Origin: Onchidella celtica
Taxonomy: Eukaryota > Mollusca > Gastropoda > Systellommatophora > Onchidiidae
DNA: 64,000 nt
Reading direction: 5' to 3'
NCBI GenBank assembly: GCA_963931925.1
Contig: OZ007581.1
Coordinates: 9,498,980 to 9,562,979, forward strand
Numbering within the stretch: position 1 is the first letter of the stretch; the number at the start of each line of letters is the position of its first letter. The position numbers were made by a program, and so were the translations under genes. The notes under the pieces were generated by a model. It made no database searches, was not told the DNA's origin, and saw only the letters and a program-made list of their open reading frames with translations. Below are positions 54,027 to 64,000 of the stretch, one piece after another.

Positions 54027-54292
54027 CTGCTAGTAAATAACATTTAATTTTGATCTGGGTCGTGTCAAGGGGCTATTGTGTGATTGTGTGGACAGGTCAT
54101 CTGCCCTGAGGCGAGTGAGAGAGATTGACATTTAGTGCCTGCGACATGCTCTGATTTTACCTGTGCATTGACTGTTCAATTTTATCTTTTGTCACAGAGA
54201 AAATTGTTGTTTGCTATTGCAGGAATATTGTTGTTAACTTCACAGTTACGATCCACGCTTTATTGTTAGCTTTGTTTACAGGTCAATTGCTG

Positions 54293-56380
54293 ATGGACTA
54301 TCTGGGCGCACTGAAGCTTGCCAGACAAGAAGGCATTAGTGATGAGGAATTCAAAATTAGGTGGGACGAAGAGAAAGCCCAAAACCGAGAACAAAGGGCT
54401 ATCGAACGAGAAGAAAAGGAGCGCGAACGAGAAGAAAAGGAGAAGGAAAGACAATTTGAAAGGGAGAGAATGGAATGCGAACGGGAACTAGCCAAAAACG
54501 GGTGTCACAATGGTAAAGGGAATGGAAAATCTGCTGCCCCGAAGGTACCTAAAATTGCCATTTTTGATGACTCGCGCGAGGATCTCGACTCGTATTTGAA
54601 AAGATTTGAAAGGCTCGCGCAGGCAAATGATTGGGAAGAAGACACCTGGGCAGACATGTTAGGGGCATTGTTAACTGGCAGGGCGTTAGATGTTTATTCC
54701 GGTCTCAGCGATGAAGACAGTAGGGATTACGAGAAGGTAAAGAAGGTGTTGTTCAAGAAGTATCACCTCACGGCAGAGGGTTATAGGCGTAAGTTTAGGG
54801 AGAGTCGTCTAGATAAGGACGAAACTTATACGCAGCTGTCCGTGAGATTGCAGAGATATTTTGAGAGGTGGGTAGACCTCTCAGAGGCAGAGAGAACTAT
54901 GGAAGGGATTACGGATCTGTTAGTCAGGGAGCAGATGTTGAAGATTGTCGACTGTAATCTTTCCATATATTTGGAAGAGAGGGACCCCAAGTCCGTGCAT
55001 GAGTTAGTTGAGATGGCGGACTTGTATAGTGAGGCTCATCAGTCGAAGCGAGGGCTGGAGCAACAGCAGAAGTCAGGTAAGAGGGTTGAGGAGAGCAGAA
55101 GTAAGGGTTTAGGAGTGAGTAAACCGGTATGCTTCAACTGTGGCTCTCCCAATCACCTGAGTAGGCAGTGTGACCAGGGCAGGACGAAGAAGGGTGCTGC
55201 TGCCACTGTCGAGGACAACCGAGGTAAGTCCCAGCGTGAGAGTGGGCGTGGTTGTTTTGTGTGTGGGTCACTTCTCCATATTGCGAGATTCTGTAGGAAG
55301 AGACAGAAAGAGACGACCGCAGTCGTACTAACCAGCGATGAGGAAGCCGATGACAGTCAGTGGGAGTCATCGGGCAGGGCGAATACTCAACCAGGGGCTG
55401 AGCAGAGTGTTGGGCCACAGACCTTCATTTCTTGGGAGACGGAAGGTAAGAGTATTGAGTTAGAAGGTTCGACAGAACATGAGCCCGAAGACGATGTTCC
55501 GGAGAATGATTTATCCGCTCCATTTTTGGAGAAGGGGAGGATAGGGGATAAAGAGATTACTATCCTTCGTGACACGGGATGCACGTGTGCGATTATAAAA
55601 AGGGACAAACTGCCTCCTAACAGCTTAACTGGGAAGAACAGGAGTTATGTCCTGATGGACGGGACGAGAAGGTCTGCTCCTGTCGCGGAAATGTGGGTAG
55701 AAACCCCATTTTATACTGGGCTTCTCAAAGCGCTAGTAGTGGAAGACCCAGTGGCCGATTTGATTATAGGAAACATAAAGGGGGCGTCTCTTGAGAAGAT
55801 AAGTGTGGTACTCACGCGATCTCGCAAGGTGGAGATTGACAAGGAAGAGCATGAGTGTGAGAATGCGAGTGCGAAAGTGAGTCAGACCACAGATAATGAG
55901 GAGGCCAAGGGCAACTCAACGGAGGAGGTAAGGGTAGGGGCCAAGATAGGGGAACTCACACCAGGTGAGATAGCCCGGGCCCAGAGAGAGGACGAAACTT
56001 TGAGAGTTTTAAGGGAGAGAGCCACGTTGGAGCAATCGGCTGAGGTAGGTACTCACATAAAGGAGAGTAAGGGAATTTACTATCGGGTAAAGAAGGCCGG
56101 GGCTGGACGTGCTGATGTGGAGCAGTTGTTGGTACCTAAGCAGTACCGAAGTGAGCTGATGAAGATAGCCCACGAAGGAGTGTTCGGGGGACACTTAGGA
56201 ATTTCGCGCACACAGGACAGAATAATGCAGTCGTTCTTTTGGCCTGGGATAGGTGCGGACGTAGGTCGTTTCTGTCGATCGTGTGACGCGTGTCAAAGGA
56301 CATCCAATAAAGGTAGGGTGACAAAGGTACCCCTAGTGCCGACACCCCTGATCGACACGCCCTTTCGCGCGTCGCCATAG
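54293..56380 (+). CDS. Gag-protease-integrase N-terminal region of the Gmr1-like element
   Basis: The first ATG at 54293 (good context, G at +4) opens 695 codons. Residues about 25-70 are a Glu/Lys/Arg-rich coiled coil. About 85-260 form the capsid-like region (KIAIFDDSREDLDSYLKRFE, LLTGRALDVYSGL); Gmr1-type capsid is the source of the vertebrate SCAN domain. Two CCHC zinc knuckles lie at about 280 (CFNCGSPNHLSRQC) and 320 (CFVCGSLLHIARFC). The aspartic protease signature DTGCTCAII is at about 426. The integrase H2C2 zinc-binding region is at about 627-665 (HEGVFGGH, CRSCDAC). It ends at a TAG just before the integrase core, which continues in another frame. No stop separates gag from protease, so they are one polyprotein. 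Confidence 0.88.
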   Translation: MDYLGALKLARQEGISDEEFKIRWDEEKAQNREQRAIEREEKEREREEKEKERQFERERMECERELAKNGCHNGKGNGKSAAPKVPKIAIFDDSREDLDSYLKRFERLAQANDWEEDTWADMLGALLTGRALDVYSGLSDEDSRDYEKVKKVLFKKYHLTAEGYRRKFRESRLDKDETYTQLSVRLQRYFERWVDLSEAERTMEGITDLLVREQMLKIVDCNLSIYLEERDPKSVHELVEMADLYSEAHQSKRGLEQQQKSGKRVEESRSKGLGVSKPVCFNCGSPNHLSRQCDQGRTKKGAAATVEDNRGKSQRESGRGCFVCGSLLHIARFCRKRQKETTAVVLTSDEEADDSQWESSGRANTQPGAEQSVGPQTFISWETEGKSIELEGSTEHEPEDDVPENDLSAPFLEKGRIGDKEITILRDTGCTCAIIKRDKLPPNSLTGKNRSYVLMDGTRRSAPVAEMWVETPFYTGLLKALVVEDPVADLIIGNIKGASLEKISVVLTRSRKVEIDKEEHECENASAKVSQTTDNEEAKGNSTEEVRVGAKIGELTPGEIARAQREDETLRVLRERATLEQSAEVGTHIKESKGIYYRVKKAGAGRADVEQLLVPKQYRSELMKIAHEGVFGGHLGISRTQDRIMQSFFWPGIGADVGRFCRSCDACQRTSNKGRVTKVPLVPTPLIDTPFRASP

Positions 56381-58728
56381 ATTTGGTTGGTCCACTTCCG
56401 CGTACGGAACATGGGAGATCGCGTTATATTTTGACGCTAGTAGATTATGCCACGCGTTTCCCGGATGCCGTAGCCTTAAGGGGGATATCAGCTGAGCAGG
56501 TCAGTGAAGCGTTAATGGAAATATTTTCTCGGTTAGGCATACCAAAGGAAATAGTTTCAGATAGGGGATCACAGTTTACCGGTGAGCTGATGAGAGAGGT
56601 CAGTGCACTTCTCAAAACGAAACAGATATTCTGCTCGCCCTACCACGCGATGGCCAATGGTCTGTGTGAAAGATTTAACGGAGTGCTGAAGAATATGCTT
56701 CGCCGAGTAGTTCATGACAGACCCAAGGACTGGGACAGAATGTTGTGTCCACTGCTGTTCGCGTATCGCGAAACCCCACAGGCCAGTACAGGTTTTTCGC
56801 CGTTTGAACTAGTGTTCGGTCACCCTGTGAGAGGACCACTTGCAATACTGAAGAATCTGTGGACTGGGGAAGCGGAGTCAGAAACGAGGTCATCGTACGA
56901 ATACGTGGTAGATATGAGGGAACGATTGGAGGATGCCATGAAAGTCGTAGCCGAGAACAGCAGCGTCGAAAAACACAGGCAGAAGAAATACTACGATAGG
57001 GGGGCCAAACAGAGGAAACTCCAAGTGGGCGATTCCGTCCTCATACTTCTCCCAAGTGACGGATCGAAACTACAGATGACTTGGAAAGGGCCTTACAAAG
57101 TAGAAGAGCAGAGGGGGTCAGTGAACTACATGGTGAACGTCAAGGGGAAGAGACGATTGTATCACGCGAATATGCTGAAGAAGTATATTGAGAGGGAAGA
57201 CGAACAGGAAAACACAGAGACAATAGCTGCAGCTATAATTGACGAGACCGATGAAGGAGAGGAAGCGACTTCGATGCCTCTGGAGACAGTCATGCCTAAG
57301 CTAGAACAGACCGAAACCTACAGGGATGTACAGTTAGGGGACACGCTAGATCAGGATCAGAGAGAACAGATGCAAGAGCTCATGGAAGAATACAAAGATA
57401 TATTTACCGATGTACCGGGGCTCACTGACCTGATCAAGCACAAAATCCCATTGCTAGATCAAAAACCTGTGAAGGTAAGACCCTACCAACTACCGTACTC
57501 AACTAGAGAAGCTGTCAATGCTGAGGTAGGCAAGATGCTTGCGGCCAGAATCATCGAACCGTCCGAGTCCCCGTACGATAGTCCAATTGTATTAGTTAAG
57601 AAGCCCGATGGTCAACATCGTTTCTGCAACGACTACAGGCGGCTAAATGTTGTGACTGCCGATGACGCCGAACCGATGCCTGAGGTAGAAGCCATTATTT
57701 CCAATCTAGCGGAGGCAAAATATTTCACCAAGCTGGACTTGACAAAGGGCTTTTATCAAGTTCCGATGGCCGAGGAAGATAAACACCTGACGGCGTTCGC
57801 CACACCGTTTGGGCTATACCAGTACAGGGTCATGCCGTTCGGGTTGAAGGGATCCCCCGCCACATTTAACAGGCTCATGAGGAAAGTATTAAAAGATGCT
57901 GGCGAAGGGGTAGATGCATTTGTAGACGACTGTCTTATACACAGTGCAAATTGGCCTGACCACTTGGAACGTTGTCGGAATGTCTTCGAGCGACTGAGAC
58001 GGGCAAATTTAAAAGCTAGACCTACCAAGACGCTAATAGGGATGACAGAAGTCGAGTACTTAGGCCATAAGCTGGGACAGGGGACTGTAAGACCGCAGGA
58101 GAGTAAGGTGCGAGCCATTGTCGACTGTGACCGACCGACGACCAAGACACAAGTGAGGAGTTTCCTGGGGCTAACGGGGTACTATCGGAAGTTTGTACCA
58201 AATTACAGTGCAATCTCGGCGCCGTTGTCAGACCTCACAAAGAAGTCCCAGGGCACAAAGTTCGCGTGGGGACACGCGCAGGAGAACGCGTTCAATGCCC
58301 TAAAAATTTGTTTGAGTTCCGAGCCGATACTACGGATGCCAGACTGGAACAAGGAACTGATTCTCCAGACAGACGCATCTAACCTTGGAGTGAGTGGCTG
58401 CCTACTTCAAGAAGACGAGGGTACGAAGTATCCAGTTGTATATGTTAGCAGAAAGTTGAAACCCGCGGAGAAGAACTACTCAACAATTGAAAAGGAATGC
58501 CTGGCCATAGTTTTCGCCGTTAGTAAGTTGCAGGCGTATCTGTATGGGAGAAACTTCGTGTTAGAGACGGACCACCGACCTCTAACTTGGATGCGAACTA
58601 AAGACCAGAAGAACGCGAGGGTAACTAGATGGAACCTGGCGCTGCAACCATATAACTTTCGAGTCAGCAACATCAGGGGGCGAGACGCTCTATGGGCCGA
58701 CACTCTATCTAGATTACCAGTAGATTAA
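56381..58728 (+). CDS. Integrase core, reverse transcriptase and RNase H of the Gmr1-like element
   Basis: This frame has no ATG at its start and continues the integrase begun in the previous frame (-1 relative). Numbering from 56383: integrase D21 (TLVDYATRF), D60 (SDRGSQF) and E96 (LCERFNG), exactly D,D-35-E; a C-terminal GPY-like region (WKGPYKV) near 240; RT palm from about 350 with VKKPDGQHRFCNDYRRLN, KLDLTKGFYQVPM and catalytic FVDDC near 513; RNase H with LQTDASNLGVSGCLLQ near 662 and ETDHRPLTW, ending in LSRLPVD. All catalytic residues are present. Expression would need the frame change at the junction to be bridged. Confidence 0.88.
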
Positions 58729-58765
58729 TAATTTTATTAGCCGATTTTGCCAGGGAAAATCGACT

Positions 58766-58779
58766 TAAGTGGGGGCGAT
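58766..58779 (+). promoter_or_regulatory. Polypurine tract
   Basis: aagtgggggcgat immediately upstream of the 3' LTR; the G-rich run would prime plus-strand synthesis. Confidence 0.7.
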
Positions 58780-59752
58780 TGTAACAGGGCGACAGACAGG
58801 CAAGGTATAGCTAGCGTGGGAAGATAGCTAACGGCGGGGAGACAGAGTTATTGTAGGCCAGAGGGGGAAAGTAGCCGATGCAACTGAAGCGCTTTGACAC
58901 CCGAAAAGGGTAGTGTTTACTTGACCGCCGTACTTGTCGATCAGATCACCTGGGAATTGCTTGGGGAGGTAGAGCTGTTTCAATAGTATTTGACGTGGAG
59001 CCGACGGGGGTGGCTATTAGGATAACTAATGTACACTCGGTGAGCGTCTTGGGACGCTACCTGACTGGGTATAAATCCCCGAACGCTCCTTCCAACTTCA
59101 GACCGCTGAGAGCACTCACCAGCTTCGTGCCGAAGAGGAGACCACAACCGCAACTGTAACTTTGTACTAGTCTTGTGAGTGGGGAAGGACAGGGAACCCG
59201 CAAACATCCTTTGTCAGAGCGTGGTATCTTTGGTATCTTGTCGGCATTTGGGCTGTTGCTGAGTGAGGAGGAAGAACAACACCTTCTTGGCTTCTCAACT
59301 TCTTGTACTTTGATTAACGACATCGTGGCTTCTTGGCTTCCCGACCTATTGGTACCTGCCGATACCTGTTGATCTAACTGCGCAGTCAAGCCAGGGTAGA
59401 GAGGAAGAACCAGTGCCCAGATAGCGCCATACACCCCAAAAGGAGAGGTTTCCTTATGCTGAATGTTCCCATGTGTTTTATAAAATGTGCTAGAGATTGA
59501 ATATTACGAAGCCATTTAATTAGCATGTACTGATTTGCATCAACTTCATTCCATCGAAATTCACATGAAATTGTATGACCTATGTTCCTATTATTATTGA
59601 ATGAATTAATAATTATTGTATATATGTAAGCAATACAGATATCGTTTGTTATAACTTATAGAAGAGAGATAGTCGATTATTTAGTGTGTTGTGCCGTGCC
59701 CATCACGGCTGGTGTCAGAAGAAAGTTAGTGAGAGAAAGTGGAAACATCACA
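58780..59752 (+). repeat. 3' LTR
   Basis: 973 bp, the same ends as the 5' LTR, nearly identical. It ends in ACA and is followed by cccccaatagg, the right part of the split SINE. Confidence 0.92.
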
Positions 59753-59805
59753 CCCCCAATAGGACCAGGGACTTGAAAATATGAGAAAAATCCAATTTCC
59801 AAGAA
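59753..59805 (-). repeat. SINE (copy e), right part
   Basis: aataggaccagggacttgaaaatatgagaaaaatcc matches the reverse complement of the SINE middle (tttcatattttcctgtccctgattctat in copy a) and continues the SINE left part that ends at 52117. The tRNA-like head is not present beyond. Confidence 0.7.
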
Positions 59806-60034
59806 CTACTCGATCCTACTCTGAATCTGAGAATGAAATCGGCTCTCTTATATACGCCCATGGCAGATGTAGCTCATGACGAAATAAGCCAATGGGAACA
59901 CCTTTTCTGTTAAATGTTTTCGGACAACAGAGGGATTAAAGCTGAGGCTCAATGGCGCATACCCCGAGGGTGATGTCTCATCTAACACAACAGCAGATAC
60001 CAGACAATGAAAGTTGATTGCCCTATGACATCTT
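59806..60034. other. No recognisable gene
   Basis: Short unique segment between the SINE remnant and the degenerate tandem repeat. Confidence 0.5.
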
Positions 60035-60455
60035 TTGAATGTTCGCCTGTCGAGAGTGGACATCAGTATATGGAATAACCAGACTGGGTGTCCCCCAGAA
60101 AAGAAATTTGTGTAAACAAGAACTGCCGATTATCTGTTGACAGAAGAGTCTTATCAAAAACAAAGGGGAAAATTGACTTTCCAATTGTCGGCAGGGGACA
60201 TCTGTATATGAAACATACCTATCTGATACAGATGGGCTAGCGTACATGAAAAGAAATTTGACTACAACTGCCGATCGGTGTTGACAGTTCAAACAATGGG
60301 AAAAAGTTGACATTTGAAGTGTCACTTGTCGACATTGGACATTGGTACATGTAACATACAGACTGAGGGACAGAAAAAGAAATGTGTATAAACAAGAACT
60401 GATGAACAAGGACTGACAGGTGAGACTTATCAAAACAACGGGGAAAGTGAACAAT
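60035..60455. repeat. Degenerate tandem repeat, three units of about 125-145 bp
   Basis: Units share cgnctgtcgacatnggacat, a variable 'tatatggaacataccagactg', aaaagaaatttgtgtaaacaagaactgc, gttgacag, and ttatcaaaacaaaggggaaaa. Minus-strand open frames here are repeat-driven. Confidence 0.65.
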
Positions 60456-60819
60456 GAATATCCAAATTTGGACTAATAACGAAATGCACCAACTTTTGCT
60501 CGTCTTCCTGTGAGTTTTGTGTGTGTTTGTGTGTGTTTTGTCTTTTATTTTCGTTTGATTCAGAATTTTTGTGCAAAATTGTAGCAAATTACGTTGCCAA
60601 ATAAAGTTTGCAGACTTGACTAAAGTTTGTATAGGCTGGTACTATCTTTTTTTTTTTTTTAAAATTATACTAGATAGATAATTATTTCAACAAAAGAAAA
60701 GAATATGTGTTAGGTTATGCTTAGTCTGAAAATTGGTATACAGAACACAACAAAACAATGTGGGTCTGCCACTCTATTGTATTTGGCTGTATAGGACAGC
60801 AAGAAGTACGTTTTCTTTT

Positions 60820-62695
60820 CATGTTTGCTAAATTCCGCCCTTATCCGTGGACAATAGAGGATTAAAGCTCACAGGGAGAGGCGCGTCAAAAACAGGGGGA
60901 GACAACACGTTGGAAAGTTTGACCGACTGACGCTCAGGACAAAGGACAAGAATTTACAATAGACAATGATGATGGCTGGGTATCCATGGTGTGAACTCGT
61001 TATGGTCATTCGAATATACTGGTAGATGTTGTAAGGGGAGAGTGGTATTTTACATAGAAAACTATATTATCTGTACAGTGAACACAATTCAGTGTTTTCT
61101 CTATTTTGGCTTTGTCATTAGTCTATGCTCTCCTGACAACAGGTTGGAAATTATGATTTTGGAGGACTTAGGTTTTCTTTTAAAAACTCCAAAGTCTGCG
61201 AAACAAAACAATGTCTCTGTTGGACGGTGCAATGTAATTGTCTGAATAAGGTGAACATTCATCTCAAAACACCGAGAAAAAAAAAAAAAGACTTAAGCGT
61301 TTGTGGAATGGTGTTTCTCCATCTCAGTCTTAAAATAATTATGCTGTGATATCTTTGAATAGCCAGAAAAATTACAATAGAGATTGTTATTGAAAGATAT
61401 GGGTTTGGGGGTGGGGGTAAAATAAAATTGCGAGTTATGACTGTACGTTCTTTCTGTTCTATATAGATAGATCTCACAAAGTAATTTTTCCAGCTCTCTC
61501 GCCGCTTCATTAGCAAACTGACAAAGCGAAATAAGAGTTAGGAATTTAATTTTACTATTCGACTGTTCCCAAGATGTCAAATTTTTCATGAAAATGCACC
61601 AGAAATTCATATCAAAATCTCCTATTGTGTACAGTATCTTACTGTTATGAAGATTGTCAAAATCCCCAGAGACAACAACTACAGCAGGTCTGGAATATTT
61701 TTATTCAGCTGCGATGGGGGCACGTTGGTCAACAGGCAGGGTCCTCGTCTCTCATGTCAAAATAACGGGTTTGATTTCTTGTCGGTGCAGGCCTATTGGA
61801 AATTTAGGGAAATTTCATATTTCTGATCCTGTGGTAGGTAGGATCGAGCGTCTAGTCTTCTCGAGAAAGGACGGAATACTGGGATGCCATGTGCGCACGT
61901 TGGCCAAGTTAAGATAGCTTGGCAGTCGAAAGTCGGGAAGAATAGACCTAACAAAGCTGCTACCTCGGGAACATTTTTAGAAACAATCCCTACCACCTCA
62001 CCTCCCCAGCACAGGGTTCAAACAAGTACATAAAAGTCAATTTACAAATACCACAACTACAAAAGACGACCCAGAACAAGAAAAATAAAAAAGACACAGA
62101 GAGAGAGAGAGAGGTGCAAAATGTTCCTAGGAAAACAAAAAGTTCAAAATGTCCGCCACGATCATTCTCCAGAATGTTACCCTCCGCCGTGTCCAAGCGG
62201 GACATCCAGCTGGGTATGGTGTCAGTTGCATAACCATTATTTACAGTACAAAATAACTGTTGTCTCTACAAAGTATTTAAGTTAGCTTCTATCAGCACCT
62301 TTCTTTTAAATAACGTATGGTCGTTGTTGTTTGGTGTGTGTTTCTTTGATTTTAATGTGGATGAAATGTTTTTAATGGGGTACATTGTGGATACTTCGTA
62401 CGTATGAAGAAAAATAAAAGGTTTTGAAGTTTTTACGTTGATTAGATATTTTACAGAATTTAAATTCTAAGTCTGAATTAATCCATTATCACTCCTTCAC
62501 CTTTTCATTTAGAATACGTCAAAGTTCAACAGCTTTTGGCCCAAGGTGTTATAGAACGGCCTATTATTTATTCTGTACATCTTATGCCAGAAAAAAAAAC
62601 CTGTTATTACATTTATTATTCATTTTTGCAACCGAAGGAAAGTTAGACACGATGTTTGCTGTAGTTAATTAATGTCTCAAGTCTGAATGCAGATA
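60820..62695 (+). repeat. Segmental duplication, right copy
   Basis: Partner of 46075-47640 in the same orientation, starting near ggacaatagaggattaaag and ending at aatgtctcaagtctgaatg, where a LINE tail is inserted. Confidence 0.8.
61712..62000 (+). repeat. SINE (copy d)
   Basis: Head with gttggtcaacaggcaggg and a B-box-like gggtttgatttc, then gcgtctagtcttctcgag, aaggacggaa, gcgcacgttggccaagtt and gcttggcagtcg. It lies inside the segmental duplication and is more complete than its partner at 46396. Confidence 0.75.
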
Positions 62696-63050
62696 TCACA
62701 AACGAAAAAGTTGGGAACAGAATTAGGCAAGCCATTGGGCCCTACGAAGACCGATTGACCTTGGTCAAGAGACGCAAGCTCAAATGGTATGGCCATGTTC
62801 TGAGATCATCGGGGCTTGCCAAGACATTCGTGCAAGGCACAGTGCAAGAAGGAAGAAAGAGAGGTAGACAGAGGAAGAGATGGGAGTACACTATGCCAGA
62901 ATGGACGGGCTTGAGGTTGGGCGATAAAATCAGGAGGTCAGAAAACCGAGAGGATTGGAGGATGCTGGTTGCCAGATTACCTGTGGCGTCCCAAACGGTC
63001 CACAGGACTACGGGATAGAGAAAGAGAGAGACAGTGTGTGTCACCAACAC
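62694..63050 (+). mobile_element. 5'-truncated LINE C-terminal tail
   Basis: The plus frame from about 62700 to the stop at 63016-63018 encodes NRIRQAIGPYEDRLTLVKRR, then KLKWYGHVLRSSGLAKTFVQ and RKRGRQRKRWE, a basic C-terminal tail characteristic of RTE/Jockey-like LINEs in marine animals. No reverse transcriptase remains. It begins exactly where the similarity to 46075-47640 ends, so it inserted after the duplication or marks its edge. Confidence 0.75.
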
Positions 63051-64000
63051 AGAACGCGTATTTGTGTTTTCTTTGGAAGTTTAAAATGTCAGGTTTTCCA
63101 AATGTTTTTTAATGTTCGCACAATCAATTAGAATGAATTGACCCCAACGGCGTTTTGAATTTTAAATATTTACCAATGTGCTACTGCCGTTGATTTCACT
63201 GTACGGTAAATGTTCATCAAAGTAAAAAATGTGTACAATCCAGCTTTTTTTTTTCTTCTGAACACCAATTTTATCATTTTTCTTAAAAAAAAAAAACAAA
63301 CAGCCAATCTAAACTGTGTATATAGAAAAGAGAGAGCAAGGTGCAGAAAGAAAAAGAAAAACAACACACACACACAAAAAAATAAAAAAACTAATGGGCT
63401 TTGATCATGTCATAATAATGTGTGTATTCTGATGTGGAACAAACAAACAAAAAAAGGCGAACTTCACATGAGTAAAACGAATTTGTATTAAAATTTAGTA
63501 TATAAATACATAAAACATCCATTTTCAACCGAGATAACAAAAGGAGTGAAATTTTGGCCATTTTCATAAAATCATAAAAAGATCAGACAATAAAATAAAC
63601 AAAGAATTAATGAAACAAAGGTAAAGATCACTCAAATTAACTGGAATTAAAAGATCTATTCTCATAAAAGGATATAATGGGTCTTAGACATTAACAAACT
63701 GTGTCAAATACTTTTGGATATTATCACATAACAAAACCTTTATAAAAACTTAACAACGTGTAGGTCCTCTAGATCACCTACAATATTTACTAAAGTTTAT
63801 AAAACCAAAGAAAATGGACATACACTAATTCTAGCTGTATTCGTGTGTGAAAATAAATGAAATAAATGTCTATATATTGACACATTATATTATAATGTAT
63901 GACGACCATGTGATCAATAATTATAGCCAATAACGAAGATGCTGTATCTTTACAAGTCAGAGGAAGCTTTCTCCCTGCATATCACTGTTGTCAGTAATAC
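63051..64000. other. AT-rich, no gene recognised
   Basis: Poly-A, CA and AT-rich tracts; no exon or element that I can support. Confidence 0.5.

Larger units (their letters stand above)
53034..59752 (+). mobile_element. Gmr1-like Ty3/gypsy LTR retrotransposon, nearly intact
   Basis: 6.7 kb: 5' LTR, primer-binding site, gag-protease-integrase-RT-RNase H, polypurine tract, 3' LTR. Integrase lies upstream of reverse transcriptase, the order that defines the Gmr1 lineage, unlike ordinary gypsy elements (RT, RNase H, integrase). The two LTRs are both 973 bp and I see only two differences between them, so insertion was recent. There is no envelope gene. The only coding lesion seen is a one-base frame change within integrase at about 56366-56380. 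No target duplication: the left side is an inverted LTR copy, the right side is SINE sequence. Confidence 0.92.

Noticed and set aside
1..64000. CRISPR arrays, operons, bacterial systems
   Set aside because: All repeats are eukaryotic micro/minisatellites or transposons; there are no bacterial-type genes.

Overview
This is an animal genomic window: small exons with GT-AG junctions, AT-rich introns, many microsatellites and dense transposable elements. The mix (orphan rhodopsin-like receptor, C-type lectin/Ig protein, Gmr1-type Ty3/gypsy element, RTE and L2/CR1 LINEs, Helitrons, tRNA-derived SINEs) suggests a marine invertebrate, most likely a mollusc and plausibly a gastropod. That assignment is inference. 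No bacterial genes are present.

Main result. A single minus-strand gene can be assembled by hand from ten exons across about 33.5 kb (ATG at 36756, last visible exon ending at 3265). The phases agree at every junction. It encodes a signal peptide, one C-type lectin-like domain (CTLD) split over three exons, and then four Ig-like domains over six exons: 1750 coding nt (583 codons plus one base), still open at the left. Lectin first, Ig afterwards is the reverse of the gastropod CREP layout (Ig then CTLD). The CTLD also lacks the usual calcium/sugar motifs and one disulfide pair.

Layout. 1-3.2 kb: a fragment similar to sequence beside the signal-peptide exon, then a degenerate minisatellite interrupted by a 5'-truncated LINE. 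3.2-14.5 kb: Ig exons and the last CTLD exon, with introns holding a 60-bp minisatellite, a SINE, a Helitron sitting three bases inside a splice donor, and an intron made almost wholly of a (TGGA)n-type array. 14.5-26.7 kb: a large intron containing a SINE, a second Helitron, a frameshifted chemosensory-like GPCR on the opposite strand, and an L2/CR1 LINE. 26.7-29.1 kb: CTLD exons 2 and 1. 29.4-33.7 kb: a decayed RTE-type LINE in intron 1. 36.7 kb: signal-peptide exon.

36.8-52 kb: mostly non-coding, with a 1.5-kb minisatellite of 48-bp units that reads as a 16-residue repeat and ends like a terminal exon, a Helitron fragment, one half of a segmental duplication (46.1-47.6 kb) and a local tandem duplication (49.8-51.1 kb). 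52.1-59.8 kb: a young, nearly intact Gmr1-like element (two 973-bp LTRs, integrase upstream of reverse transcriptase) with an inverted copy of its own LTR/leader stuck to its left end, all inside a SINE. 60-64 kb: degenerate repeats, the second half of the segmental duplication, and a truncated LINE tail.

All calls are from reading the sequence; no database search was possible.
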